A stretch of 64,000 nt of DNA from Micavibrio sp. UBA5572 (lineage in GTDB: Bacteria > Pseudomonadota > Alphaproteobacteria > Micavibrionales > Micavibrionaceae): assembly GCA_002425415.1 (NCBI GenBank), contig DIMG01000033.1, positions 62,001 through 126,000 on the forward strand, in the 5' to 3' direction. The stretch's first letter is position 1. Every line of letters starts with the position of its first letter. Below the pieces are notes generated by a model. It did not search any database, was not told the origin of the DNA, and worked only from the letters and a program-made list of their open reading frames with translations. Both the position numbers and the translations under genes were made by a program. This document shows, one piece after another, positions 25,291-34,115 of this stretch.

Positions 25291-26427
25291 AGAAATATAA
25301 GTAGCAGCCAAAACGCTGGCACGTTCATTAGGATTGGGCTGTAAACACTCCAACAATATTTTTGAATCCGACATGGATTTTGTTTTACACTCCGCATTCA
25401 TCAACATCCGGTCTAAAAGAGAAATCATATCCTCTTCCTTCATATCCTCTTGAATAAATTCATGATAAGCACGACGATTCAAAAGGATATTACCCAAATG
25501 AGCATATTTTGTTGTAACAACGCGGCGAATAATTTCCCATGTCACCTTATTCATTTTGTAAAAAAGAAGATGGGGAATTCCTGCCAACGCAACTTCCAAA
25601 GCAACCGTACCTGACACAACTGCAGCAACGTCACAAGCCTTGAAAGCATCGAATTTTTCATCCCGATCACTTGTAACAATAACAGACTCAAAACCTGAAA
25701 ATTCACGAATTAAATCATCTTTCCATTTCGGCAAAGTAGGGATAACAGCAACAAGATCAGGAAAACGTACCCTCAATCCAGATAAAATATTGCGCATAAC
25801 TGGGATGCTCATATCCAGCTCAGACCGTCTTGATCCACAAAAAAGACCAATAATTATACGATCTTTAGACAAATCATGCGCCTGACGAAATTTCAATCCA
25901 TCCCCATCCAACAATCCCGATGTCACCATAGGATGACCAACGGAAACTGCTGACAGGCCTTCTCGTTCAAAATATTTTGTCTCAAACGGAAATAAACAAA
26001 TCAATCCATCCAGAAATCTGGAAATTTTTTGAGCCCTCGCCGGCCTCCAAGCCCATACAGTCGGAGCAACGTAATGGATCTTGCGGCATTCAACACCATC
26101 TTGCTTTAATTTCTTTTGAACACGAAATGAAAAATCGGGACTATCAATCGTTACAACAACATCAGGATTATATCCTTTGATCGCAACAACAGTTTTACGA
26201 ATAAGCCCCATGAATTTAGGAATCCGGGGCAGTATCTCGGCAATCCCCATCACGGATAGTTCATCCATTGGAAAAAAACTCTCGGGTAATCCGGCCTCGA
26301 TCATTTTTTCACCGCCAATACCACGCAATTCAATATCGGGACAAATTGCAACCAAAGACCTGATAAGATCAGCACCCAGCACATCTCCTGAACTTTCTCC
26401 GGCAATAATAAAAACTTTAAATGTCAT
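25282..26427 (-). CDS. lpxB: Lipid-A-disaccharide synthase
   Basis: LpxB joins UDP-2,3-diacylglucosamine and lipid X to make the lipid A disaccharide at the inner membrane. From the ATG at 26427 (MTFKVFIIAGESSGDVLGA) the protein has about 381 residues, with GIGGEKMIEAG, DSPDFSFRV, HYVAPTVWAWRPARAQKI, GLFCGSRRSEL and SGTVALEVALAGIPHLL. Upstream in-frame codons would extend into lpxI with no conserved sequence, so I reject them. Its first bases overlap the lpxI stop (GATGACATTTAA), indicating coupling. The stop codon abuts the gltA terminator. Confidence 0.95.
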   Translation of the reverse strand: MTFKVFIIAGESSGDVLGADLIRSLVAICPDIELRGIGGEKMIEAGLPESFFPMDELSVMGIAEILPRIPKFMGLIRKTVVAIKGYNPDVVVTIDSPDFSFRVQKKLKQDGVECRKIHYVAPTVWAWRPARAQKISRFLDGLICLFPFETKYFEREGLSAVSVGHPMVTSGLLDGDGLKFRQAHDLSKDRIIIGLFCGSRRSELDMSIPVMRNILSGLRVRFPDLVAVIPTLPKWKDDLIREFSGFESVIVTSDRDEKFDAFKACDVAAVVSGTVALEVALAGIPHLLFYKMNKVTWEIIRRVVTTKYAHLGNILLNRRAYHEFIQEDMKEEDMISLLDRMLMNAECKTKSMSDSKILLECLQPNPNERASVLAATYISKK

Positions 26428-27205
26428 CGCTGGAAACTCCCCAAAGAAAAAGACCATAAGCATTACAACATAAAATCATATCCGGTAAATCAGGAACCAA
26501 AGTAAGTCCAGACTCACAGGCAATCCCGACAAATCTACAATCATGGGCAATCTCGATAGTTTTCAAACCGATCGTCGGCATATCCAAGGCCATATCTTGC
26601 TGAGGCTTTGCGACCTTGACCAAAATTTTAGGGACGCTCAAATTCCTGACTGAGAGCATCAAGGCATCCGTCCCCGCGCGCCCTTCAACTCCGATCACAT
26701 CTCCGGTTTCAGCATTGACAACAACAGACTGTCCCAAATCTGCAGCACCATGAGCCTTCGCCGCAAGATACCCCCTCTTCACTGCCTCACGCAAATTTGT
26801 ATTGGGAACAACACCACCCAATTGCCCTTTAGGGCATAATAATTCAGGCATAAATTCATGAATGCCACGCACACGAAATCCGTCATGTTCCAATTCACGA
26901 CGGATGATTTTTAACAAAGCGTCATCACCAAGAATTTTGAATATCAACTTTGAAACAATACAAAACCCACGCCAATCGGTTCTCAAAGTCAGCCAGTTCG
27001 GACGCCCCAGACCACCCACCAGAACAAGATCGGTCACATGCTGTGATTTAAAATAAGAAATAATTTTTCCGGCCTGACCTACCGAAAAATCAACACCTAA
27101 ACGGCCAATAACAGGGGGCAGTCCGGCAATATCCAGTGATTTTTTCAAGCGCAAAGGCAGATCACCACTGCCAGCAATTATGCCGACTTTTTGGCTGGCG
27201 CACAT
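26417..27205 (-). CDS. lpxI: UDP-2,3-diacylglucosamine pyrophosphatase LpxI
   Basis: LpxI (formerly DUF1009) hydrolyses UDP-2,3-diacylglucosamine to lipid X and UMP and replaces LpxH in alphaproteobacteria. The 262-residue protein begins VGIIAGSGDLPLRL and contains LVGGLGRPNW, DDALLKIIRRELEHDGFRV, VVNAETGDVIGVEGRAGTDA and MALDMPTIGLKTIEIA, which follow the family. The start overlaps the end of lpxA by 28 bases, and the end overlaps lpxB by 11. The position between lpxA and lpxB supplies the missing step of the pathway in order. Confidence 0.93.
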   Translation of the reverse strand: MCASQKVGIIAGSGDLPLRLKKSLDIAGLPPVIGRLGVDFSVGQAGKIISYFKSQHVTDLVLVGGLGRPNWLTLRTDWRGFCIVSKLIFKILGDDALLKIIRRELEHDGFRVRGIHEFMPELLCPKGQLGGVVPNTNLREAVKRGYLAAKAHGAADLGQSVVVNAETGDVIGVEGRAGTDALMLSVRNLSVPKILVKVAKPQQDMALDMPTIGLKTIEIAHDCRFVGIACESGLTLVPDLPDMILCCNAYGLFLWGVSSDDI

Positions 27206-27978
27206 AGAGGAAACCGTCCCTTGTTTCGAGCAAATTCGATAATCTGCATAACGGCATCAGCACTGGAAAAATCATTGGCGACCATATCAATCCGCTGATC
27301 CATTGTACCTTCTTCTCCAAAAAGCTCATTAAAAGCACGTTGAAGACTACGGATAGCATCTTTATCAAATCCATTCCGTTCAAGCCCAACAATATTAAGT
27401 CCTGCAAGAAAAGCGCGTTCACCCTTAACACGACCATAGGGGATAACGTCACTTTCGACACCGGACATCCCGCCAATAACAGCAAAAGACCCGATACGGA
27501 TAAATTGATGAACCGCCGCCAAACCACCGATCAAAACATGATCTCCAACATGCACATGCCCACCCAAAGTCGCATTATTTGCCATGATGACATGATCCCC
27601 AATCACACAATCATGTGCCACATGAGTACTCATCATGAATAATCCATGATTCCCGACAGTAGTTTTCATCACTCCGGCTTCCGTCCCAGGGTTCATGGTG
27701 CAATGCTCACGAACTGTATTGTGATGACCAATAACCAATTCCGAATTCTCGCCGTGAAATTTCAAATCCTGCGGTGCATGACCAATCGAAGCAAAAGGAT
27801 AAATTACAGTATCCGACCCGATAACCGTCCGTCCTTCGACAACAACATGGGATTTCAACTCAACACGATCACCAAGAACAACATGTTCTCCAACAACACA
27901 ATACGGGCCAATGCGAACATCTTCACCCAACAGGGCTTTCGGATCAATAATAGCGGTAGAATGAATCTCTGTACTCAT
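27178..27978 (-). CDS. lpxA: UDP-N-acetylglucosamine acyltransferase
   Basis: LpxA starts lipid A synthesis by O-acylating UDP-GlcNAc. From the ATG at 27978 (MSTEIHSTAIIDPKALLGED) the protein has about 266 residues; a further ATG seven codons upstream is possible but less like homologues. Left-handed beta-helix hexapeptide repeats run from about residue 8 to 185 (VRIGPYCVVGEHVVLGD), with the catalytic His region in STHVAHDCVIGDHVIM and the helix-capping QFIRIGSFAVIGGMSGVESD. The C-terminal helical domain is normal. The gene lies between fabZ and lpxI. Confidence 0.95.
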   Translation of the reverse strand: MSTEIHSTAIIDPKALLGEDVRIGPYCVVGEHVVLGDRVELKSHVVVEGRTVIGSDTVIYPFASIGHAPQDLKFHGENSELVIGHHNTVREHCTMNPGTEAGVMKTTVGNHGLFMMSTHVAHDCVIGDHVIMANNATLGGHVHVGDHVLIGGLAAVHQFIRIGSFAVIGGMSGVESDVIPYGRVKGERAFLAGLNIVGLERNGFDKDAIRSLQRAFNELFGEEGTMDQRIDMVANDFSSADAVMQIIEFARNKGRFPLCAPAKKSA

Positions 27979-28034
27979 AATCAAAACATGACCCAACATA
28001 GCTCTAAAGACAAATCACGGATTTTTTCCATTTA

Positions 28035-28505
28035 TTACACAGTTTCCGGATCAATAATCATGGCAGAAAACTCTGCCTCGGCACAAAGCTGACCATCAAC
28101 CATAGCTTCACCTTTGAATTTCCAGACAGGTCCCCTTGACTTGATAACATGAATATGGACATGAATTGAATCTCCTGGAGTAACAGGACGGCGAAATTTT
28201 GCATTATCAATCGTCATAAAATAAACAAGCTTTCCTTCTCCCTCAACACCCATGGTATGAACAACCAGAACACCGGCCGTTTGTGCCATGGACTCAACAA
28301 TCAACACACCAGGCATAACCGGAGCAGCTGGAAAATGACCCTGAAAAAAAGGCTCATTGATCGTCACATTTTTTAAACCAACGGCACTTTTACCTTTTTC
28401 AAAAGACAGAATACGATCAACCAGCAACAACGGATAGCGATGGGGGATTTTATTCATAATACCTTTAATGTCGATAATTTCATTTTTTGTAACGTTTGCG
28501 GTCAT
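28035..28505 (-). CDS. fabZ: 3-hydroxyacyl-ACP dehydratase FabZ
   Basis: FabZ dehydrates 3-hydroxyacyl-ACP in fatty acid elongation and competes with LpxA and LpxD for the same substrate. The 156-residue protein has IPHRYPLLLVDRILSFEKG, the active-site His in FFQGHFPAAPVMPGVLIVES with the following Glu, and KFRRPVTPGDSIHVHI. The ATG at 28505 overlaps the lpxD stop as TGATG, a coupled arrangement. The lpxD-fabZ-lpxA order is widespread. Confidence 0.96.
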   Translation of the reverse strand: MTANVTKNEIIDIKGIMNKIPHRYPLLLVDRILSFEKGKSAVGLKNVTINEPFFQGHFPAAPVMPGVLIVESMAQTAGVLVVHTMGVEGEGKLVYFMTIDNAKFRRPVTPGDSIHVHIHVIKSRGPVWKFKGEAMVDGQLCAEAEFSAMIIDPETV

Positions 28506-29536
28506 CAATTATGCCCTTCTTTTTTATGATCTATTACTTTGCTTAAATATACTGATTGACGCAAATACCTTTTCATAGGCATTGCCGGATACCCCATCCA
28601 TTCTTCTTTTGCAGGAATATTCTTGGTAACGCCAGATTGAGCAGCAACCTTGGCCATTGCTCCAATCTTCAAATGTCCAGCAACACCGACCTGTCCAGCA
28701 AGAACCACAAAATCACCCAATTCAGAACTTCCGGCAATCCCAACCTGTGCCACAATCACACAAGCCCGCCCGATTTTAACGTTATGCCCAATCTGAACCA
28801 AATTATCAATCCAGCTCCCCGAACCAATAACCGTATCTCCTGATGCTCCACGATCAACAGTAGTATTGGCACCAATTTCAACATGATCGCCAACCATAAC
28901 CCTTCCGAGCTGAGGAACTTTTACAAATCCTGTTGGATCAATCGCAAATCCAAACCCGTCCTGCCCAATCCGCACGCCCGGATAAACGCGGGAATGCGAA
29001 CCGATAACAGCATGAGAAACCGTTGCATTATTTCCAATACGAACATAATCACCCAGAATAACGCCCGCACCAATGGATGTATGACTATCAATCCAGACAT
29101 AATCGCCAATTTCTGCACCCGCACCAATCGTCACAAAATCGGCAATGTGAACACCCTGACCGATTTTGGCATCAGGATGAATCGATGAAAATTTTGAAAT
29201 CATGGGGTCGGGACGCGTTTCAGGATAAAAAATCTGAGCCGCCGTCGCATAAGCTTTATAAGGGGATTCCGACAAAATCAAGCGCACCCCGTCCGGTGCA
29301 AATTCGACCATATCCGGATGAATGATACAAGCACCAGCCTTGGTTTTCTCAAACTGATCTTTATATTTTTTATTATCAAGAAAAGAGAGCTGCCCGTCTT
29401 GCGCCGTATCAAGTGCAGCCACATCCGTCACCAGATAGTCTGCATCGCTCGCCACATACAACTTGGCTCCGATCTTTCCAACAACCTGAGCCAAGCTTAA
29501 TGCTTGAGGCTTTTTAAAAAAACGAGGATCAGCCAT
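28505..29536 (-). CDS. lpxD: UDP-3-O-acylglucosamine N-acyltransferase
   Basis: LpxD adds the second, N-linked acyl chain in lipid A synthesis. The 343-residue protein has an N-terminal uridine-binding region (residues 1-100, with LSFLDNKKYKDQF) and a left-handed beta-helix from about 110 to 315 (DFVTIGAGAEIGDYVWIDSH). The catalytic His lies in NLVQIGHNVKIGRACVI, and the C-terminus ends in a helix (MKRYLRQSVYLSKVIDHKK). It follows the Skp-like gene by 8 bases. Confidence 0.95.
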   Translation of the reverse strand: MADPRFFKKPQALSLAQVVGKIGAKLYVASDADYLVTDVAALDTAQDGQLSFLDNKKYKDQFEKTKAGACIIHPDMVEFAPDGVRLILSESPYKAYATAAQIFYPETRPDPMISKFSSIHPDAKIGQGVHIADFVTIGAGAEIGDYVWIDSHTSIGAGVILGDYVRIGNNATVSHAVIGSHSRVYPGVRIGQDGFGFAIDPTGFVKVPQLGRVMVGDHVEIGANTTVDRGASGDTVIGSGSWIDNLVQIGHNVKIGRACVIVAQVGIAGSSELGDFVVLAGQVGVAGHLKIGAMAKVAAQSGVTKNIPAKEEWMGYPAMPMKRYLRQSVYLSKVIDHKKEGHN

Positions 29537-29544
29537 TCAAAACC

Positions 29545-30087
29545 CTATTTAAACGGAACGGACTTAAGCGCTGCATTCAATCGTTTTAAAACTTCATCGG
29601 TAATATCAAGTTTTTGCTCGGCAATCACAACAAATTTACGATCCACAACAATTTGAAGCTTGCGTTCATCCGCAATATCAGCCGTAACTTTTGCAATTTG
29701 CTCTTGGATAGCCTTCAATGCCTCATGTTTACTTTTTTCGAGTGCGTTATTTTTTTCAATCATACTTTGTTGGGATTTTTTGACTTCAGCTTCAAAATCA
29801 TTTTTGGCTTTACCAAAAGCAGCATCATCCTGACCTGCCTTACGATCAGCAATCAACTTTTGCTCTTTTTCTTTCAAAGTTTTTCGGAAGGCCTTAGCGG
29901 CAGTCATCATTGAATCTTCACGTTTTTTGATCTCCGCTTGAACACCTTTTCCGGCATCAGACTTTTGAACGACTAGTTCAAGATCAAGCACAGCAATATT
30001 GCCCGATACAGCTTCTTGTGCAAAAGCCGGAATTGAAAACATCAAAACTATAAAAGATAGTGCCAGAACGGCGAATTTGTAATTCAC
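29545..30087 (-). CDS. Skp/OmpH-family periplasmic chaperone
   Basis: A protein of about 180 residues with a signal peptide (MNYKFAVLALSFIVLMFSIP, cleavage after AFA), then NIAVLDLELVVQKSDAGKGV, and a long Lys/Glu-rich helical region at about residues 60-140, the jellyfish-tentacle helices of Skp. Skp holds outer-membrane proteins in transit to BamA. I prefer the GTG at 30087, which has GAGG seven bases upstream; another in-frame GTG at 30099 is possible. Both are non-ATG starts. It lies between bamA and lpxD in the standard order. Confidence 0.88.
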   Translation of the reverse strand: MNYKFAVLALSFIVLMFSIPAFAQEAVSGNIAVLDLELVVQKSDAGKGVQAEIKKREDSMMTAAKAFRKTLKEKEQKLIADRKAGQDDAAFGKAKNDFEAEVKKSQQSMIEKNNALEKSKHEALKAIQEQIAKVTADIADERKLQIVVDRKFVVIAEQKLDITDEVLKRLNAALKSVPFK

Positions 30088-30129
30088 AATAAACCTCACT
30101 TTAAAAAAAATTGTCTGCAGATCTTAAAC

Positions 30130-32394
30130 TTAGAATCGTGTTCCAAAACTAAATCGGAAGACTTGCTCAACATCATAATCTTCCTTCAAATACGGCTTGG
30201 ACAAATCAACCCGAACGGGTCCCATCGGTGAAATCCATGTCACACCAACACCGGCAGATCCACGCAAGAGATTGTCATCAACAACCCCTGTGCCCGTTTC
30301 ATCCAATCCCCACAATGACCCAATATCACTAAAAGCATGCCCCGAAACACCCAGATCGTCCGGAAGTCCCAGTGGGAACGTCAGCTCTGCCGTACCACGA
30401 TAAAATTGATTTCCACCCAAAGAATCGTTCGTTGTCAAATCTCTAGGGCCAACACCATATTTTTCAAATCCACGGAACGTATTTCCACCTAAGAAATAAC
30501 GCTCGTTAATCTGAATATCACTATCTCCATAAGCCCCGATAATACCGGTTTCTCCCAAAAGGTTAAACACCCAGTTTTTAGCAATAGGCACATAATAAGC
30601 CCCACCCAATTTACCAGACACATATTGGGCATCGCCACCCAATCCAGCCATTTCGGCTTCAAGCCAAGCCGTAACCCCGTCAGTTGGATATAAACGGCTA
30701 TCCAGATTTTCATACGACAACCGTTGAGAAATAGCAGACGTCAGACGGCTACCTTCCTGATCCTGAATAAATCGGGAAGCATCAGAATCGACATTGGCAA
30801 TCTCGTTGCTTTCAATGCGATAACGCCAGCTCTGACGCCATTTATCCGACAAAGGATACCCCAAACGAACGCCTGTACCAGTCCGGCGTTGATCAAACGA
30901 ACTTTGATCTTGCTGGTCGCGTGTCGTGTGAAAAGCATCAAAGCCCAAAGACAAGTCCCGATCAAGAAAATAAGGCTCGGTAATAGAAATATCGAACTCG
31001 GTTCTTGCTCCGGCAATCGTAGCGGAAAAACCAAGGTCTTGCCCTTTACCAAGTAAATTACGTTCACGGATATGAAAGTCAGCCAAAGGCCCATCCACAG
31101 TCGAAAACCCTGCCCCTAAAGAAATCTCACCAGTTGATTGTTCCTCAACAGAAACATCCACAACGGTTTTATCCGGCGCACTTCCTGGCAAAGTTTTGAC
31201 ATCAACTTTGGAAAAATATCCCAAATCACGAACATTTTTTTCAGACTCCGCCAATAAGGTTCTGTTGAAAGCATCCCCTTCGACCAATTCCATTTGACGA
31301 CGAACAACTTTATCCAATGTCCGAACATTGCCATCAATATTGATCCGTTCGACGAAAACACGCGGGCTTTCATTAATGTTAAACACCAGATCAATGGTTT
31401 TTTGTTGCCTATTTCGAGCGACATCAGGAACAACATCGGCAAAAGCATATTGCATATCACCAAGACTATGCGTCATTTTTTCGACAGTATTTTTAACTTC
31501 TTCGGCATCATACCAATCAGAAGCATTCAAGGTGACATCTTTCATCAAGACTTGAGGATCAAGGTTTCTCAACTGGGAATTCACACGAATATCACCAACC
31601 TTATAACGCTCGCCTTCATCAACCGTAACCGTCACATAAAATTTCTCGCGGTCTTGGGATAATTCAGACAAAGAAGATGAAACACGAAAATCAGCATAAC
31701 CTTCTTTCAAATAAAACTGACGCAACAACTCAAGGTCATAGGACAATCGATCCTGATCGTAACGATCGGCGGACGATAAGATATTATACCAACGACGCTC
31801 TTTCGACGTAATCACGGATCGCAGTTCATTATCACTAAACCGTTCATTCCCAACAAAGCGAATAGAACTGATTTCAGTCAAAGGGCCTTCGGAAATTTCA
31901 AAAACCAAATTGACACGGTTTTGATCCAACTTAATAACTTTGGGCTGAATATCGGCTGAAAAACGACCGTTGCGTTGATAAATATCATAAAGACGGGTCA
32001 CGTCATTCTGAACAGAAGTTCGGGTAAAAACCTGACGGGGACGCGCTGTAATTTCAGAGAGCAATTGCTCATCTTCCAATTCGTCATTTCCTTCAAAAGC
32101 AATCTGGTTCAAAACCGGATTTTCAACAATTTTGACAATCACGACACCGGAACTCTCTGAAATTTGAACATCAGCAAACAATCCTGTTGCAAACAAACTT
32201 TTTAAAGATTGATCCAACGCATCCTGAGTAACTTCATCACCTTTATGAAGCCCAAGATAAGTCAAAACCGTTGCAGGTTCGACCCGTTCCGATCCTTCAA
32301 CACGAATGTCGCGGACATTAGCCGCTAAAGCCGGAGACATCAAAAAGAAGCAAGACATCACGGTAGTCAGAAAATATTGGAATCCAGATCGCAT
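30130..32394 (-). CDS. bamA: Outer-membrane protein assembly factor BamA
   Basis: BamA inserts beta-barrel proteins into the outer membrane. From the ATG at 32394 it has about 754 residues, with a signal peptide (MRSGFQYFLTTVMSCFFLMS, cleavage after ALA), five POTRA domains to about residue 415 (VRDIRVEGSERVEPATVLTY at the start; PRVFVERINIDGNVRTLDKV for the last) and a barrel with EISLGAGFSTVDGPLADFHI, RNLLGKGQ, the VRLGYPLSDKWR-type strand, and RGFEKYGVGPRD. The conserved lid segment GGNTFRGF is present, and the C-terminal residue is Phe (RFSFGTRF), the beta-signal. It lies downstream of the two site-2 proteases with a hairpin in between. Confidence 0.96.
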   Translation of the reverse strand: MRSGFQYFLTTVMSCFFLMSPALAANVRDIRVEGSERVEPATVLTYLGLHKGDEVTQDALDQSLKSLFATGLFADVQISESSGVVIVKIVENPVLNQIAFEGNDELEDEQLLSEITARPRQVFTRTSVQNDVTRLYDIYQRNGRFSADIQPKVIKLDQNRVNLVFEISEGPLTEISSIRFVGNERFSDNELRSVITSKERRWYNILSSADRYDQDRLSYDLELLRQFYLKEGYADFRVSSSLSELSQDREKFYVTVTVDEGERYKVGDIRVNSQLRNLDPQVLMKDVTLNASDWYDAEEVKNTVEKMTHSLGDMQYAFADVVPDVARNRQQKTIDLVFNINESPRVFVERINIDGNVRTLDKVVRRQMELVEGDAFNRTLLAESEKNVRDLGYFSKVDVKTLPGSAPDKTVVDVSVEEQSTGEISLGAGFSTVDGPLADFHIRERNLLGKGQDLGFSATIAGARTEFDISITEPYFLDRDLSLGFDAFHTTRDQQDQSSFDQRRTGTGVRLGYPLSDKWRQSWRYRIESNEIANVDSDASRFIQDQEGSRLTSAISQRLSYENLDSRLYPTDGVTAWLEAEMAGLGGDAQYVSGKLGGAYYVPIAKNWVFNLLGETGIIGAYGDSDIQINERYFLGGNTFRGFEKYGVGPRDLTTNDSLGGNQFYRGTAELTFPLGLPDDLGVSGHAFSDIGSLWGLDETGTGVVDDNLLRGSAGVGVTWISPMGPVRVDLSKPYLKEDYDVEQVFRFSFGTRF

Positions 32395-32512
32395 AAATAA
32401 CACCAATCGAATAAAGCAAAGGTCTGTAAAATCAGAGAAAAACTACCCTTTGCAAGCAAAGGAATCAAGTGAAACTATTCACAAATGGCATTCTATCACC
32501 CACTCTTATAAA

Positions 32513-32548
32513 GAAAAAGGCCTGACACACAAACGCCAAGCCTTTTTC
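32513..32548 (-). terminator. Hairpin between rseP and bamA, possible terminator or attenuator
   Basis: GAAAAAGGC at 32513-32521 pairs with GCCTTTTTC at 32540-32548 around an 18-base loop. On the minus strand it follows the rseP stop by 33 bases and is followed by TTTATAAG. The stem is AT-rich with only a short T run, so termination may be partial. It would separate bamA expression from the proteases. Confidence 0.5.
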
Positions 32549-32580
32549 ATAATTGCATAACGAGGGCTATCTAAAAAGAA

Positions 32581-33987
32581 TTAAGACCCAGCCCCCTTGA
32601 GAACAAACATCTGGATCACGTCGTTCAGATTTGAAAAGACCATTAAACTCACAAGAATAACCAGACCGAAACGAAAAGCGTATTCCTGCACCCGCTCTGG
32701 AATTGGCTTGCCTCTGACGGCCTCAACCCCGTAAAATAACAAATGTCCGCCATCCAGCATAGGAATAGGAAACAAATTAATTAGGCCAAGATTTATGGAA
32801 AGAAGGGCGGTGAACAATACCACTGAAATAATACCACGTTCAGCCATATCCCCTGCCATTGCACCAATACGGATAATACCACCAAGCTCTTTGGCACTTC
32901 TTGTTCCGGTTACCATTTGCCCGACAGCATTCAGAGTCTCTGTAGTAATCGTCCACGTCTCGGAAACAGCCACTTTCATGGCAGCAAACGGCCCATAAGA
33001 TACAATTTCCTCACCTGGGCGAACACCAAGAAACAAAGCATTGTAATTCTTGTCTTCCGGATTGGTAACCTGCACATTCATTTCAACAGGCGGACGAATG
33101 GTGATATTTGACTCGCGCGTATCAATCGCCGTACCAATCGTCATGATTTTACCAAGATTCTCTTCAACCAACCGATGGGTTAAAGCCAAATCCCCTTTGG
33201 TTTCCTGACCGTTCACAGAAGAAATATGAGACATATCAATCCCGTTGGCAGGGCCAATAACCCCGAGATAGCCGCGCTCATGCGCAAAACCAAACCGATC
33301 TGTATCCGTAACTTTTTGTGGAATAACGGGGAGTTTCAAAATCTGCCCGTCACGTTCCACTTCAAAGATCATTTCCTGATCTAAACGCAACATAACAAAG
33401 CGGCGAACCTCATCAAAACTGATAATAGGTACACCATCAATTGCGGTTACAACATCATGAGGAACAAAACCAGCCGCATCAGCGGCGCTCCCCACCTCAA
33501 CACCCGTGACTTGAGGCGGAGTCACTGGACGACCAATTCCCATATAAAGAGAGGCAAGAATTAAAATAGCAAAAATAAAATTGATTGCGGGTCCAGCAAA
33601 AACAATCAAAGCACGTTTCCAAACCGGCTTTGAAAAAAACGCGACGGCTCTCTCTTCTTCCGTCATCTCGCGCTTATGCCCGGAACCATCTTCTATCTCC
33701 TCGGTATGTCCGGCACTGGCAGGATCCATATCCCCGAACATCTTGACATAACCGCCAAGCGGAAAGAGTGAAATTTTCCAACGCGTTCCTGATTTTGCAG
33801 TCCAACCAAAGATTTCCCGACCAAAACCGACCGAGAAAACTTCAACCCGCACGCCACATAAACGGGCAACAATATAATGTCCCCATTCGTGAACAAAAAC
33901 GAGGATACCCAGTACAGCCAAGAAAGTAACACCATACGTCCAGACATTCCCCAAAACCAGATGAACCAGTTCAAATAATGAATCCAT
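32581..33987 (-). CDS. rseP: Site-2 intramembrane metalloprotease RseP, copy next to bamA
   Basis: RseP cuts anti-sigma factors and signal peptides within the inner membrane. The 468-residue protein has the zinc motif in VFVHEWGHYIVARLCGVRVE, then FSVGFGREIFGW and GGYVKMFGDMDPA. A PDZ domain at about residues 150-230 contains GSAADAAGFVPHDVVTAIDG, and a degenerate second PDZ-like unit follows near SSVNGQETKGD. The third metal ligand lies in INLFPIPMLDGGHLLFYGVE. Four membrane segments are seen. A Glu/Asp/His-containing loop at about residues 98-115 (EEIEDGSGHKREMTEEE) lies before the second segment. It is the copy adjacent to bamA and resembles usual alphaproteobacterial RseP. Confidence 0.93.
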   Translation of the reverse strand: MDSLFELVHLVLGNVWTYGVTFLAVLGILVFVHEWGHYIVARLCGVRVEVFSVGFGREIFGWTAKSGTRWKISLFPLGGYVKMFGDMDPASAGHTEEIEDGSGHKREMTEEERAVAFFSKPVWKRALIVFAGPAINFIFAILILASLYMGIGRPVTPPQVTGVEVGSAADAAGFVPHDVVTAIDGVPIISFDEVRRFVMLRLDQEMIFEVERDGQILKLPVIPQKVTDTDRFGFAHERGYLGVIGPANGIDMSHISSVNGQETKGDLALTHRLVEENLGKIMTIGTAIDTRESNITIRPPVEMNVQVTNPEDKNYNALFLGVRPGEEIVSYGPFAAMKVAVSETWTITTETLNAVGQMVTGTRSAKELGGIIRIGAMAGDMAERGIISVVLFTALLSINLGLINLFPIPMLDGGHLLFYGVEAVRGKPIPERVQEYAFRFGLVILVSLMVFSNLNDVIQMFVLKGAGS

Positions 33988-34115
33988 AAAGATTTATCCT
34001 ATTTTTAATAGCAAACATGGCACTTAAGAAATTGTACCATATATAAAACGAACCTGTAGTTAACGTAGTTAATATAGAAAGATAACGATAAATACAAAGG
34101 GTAATCAAAGCAAAT

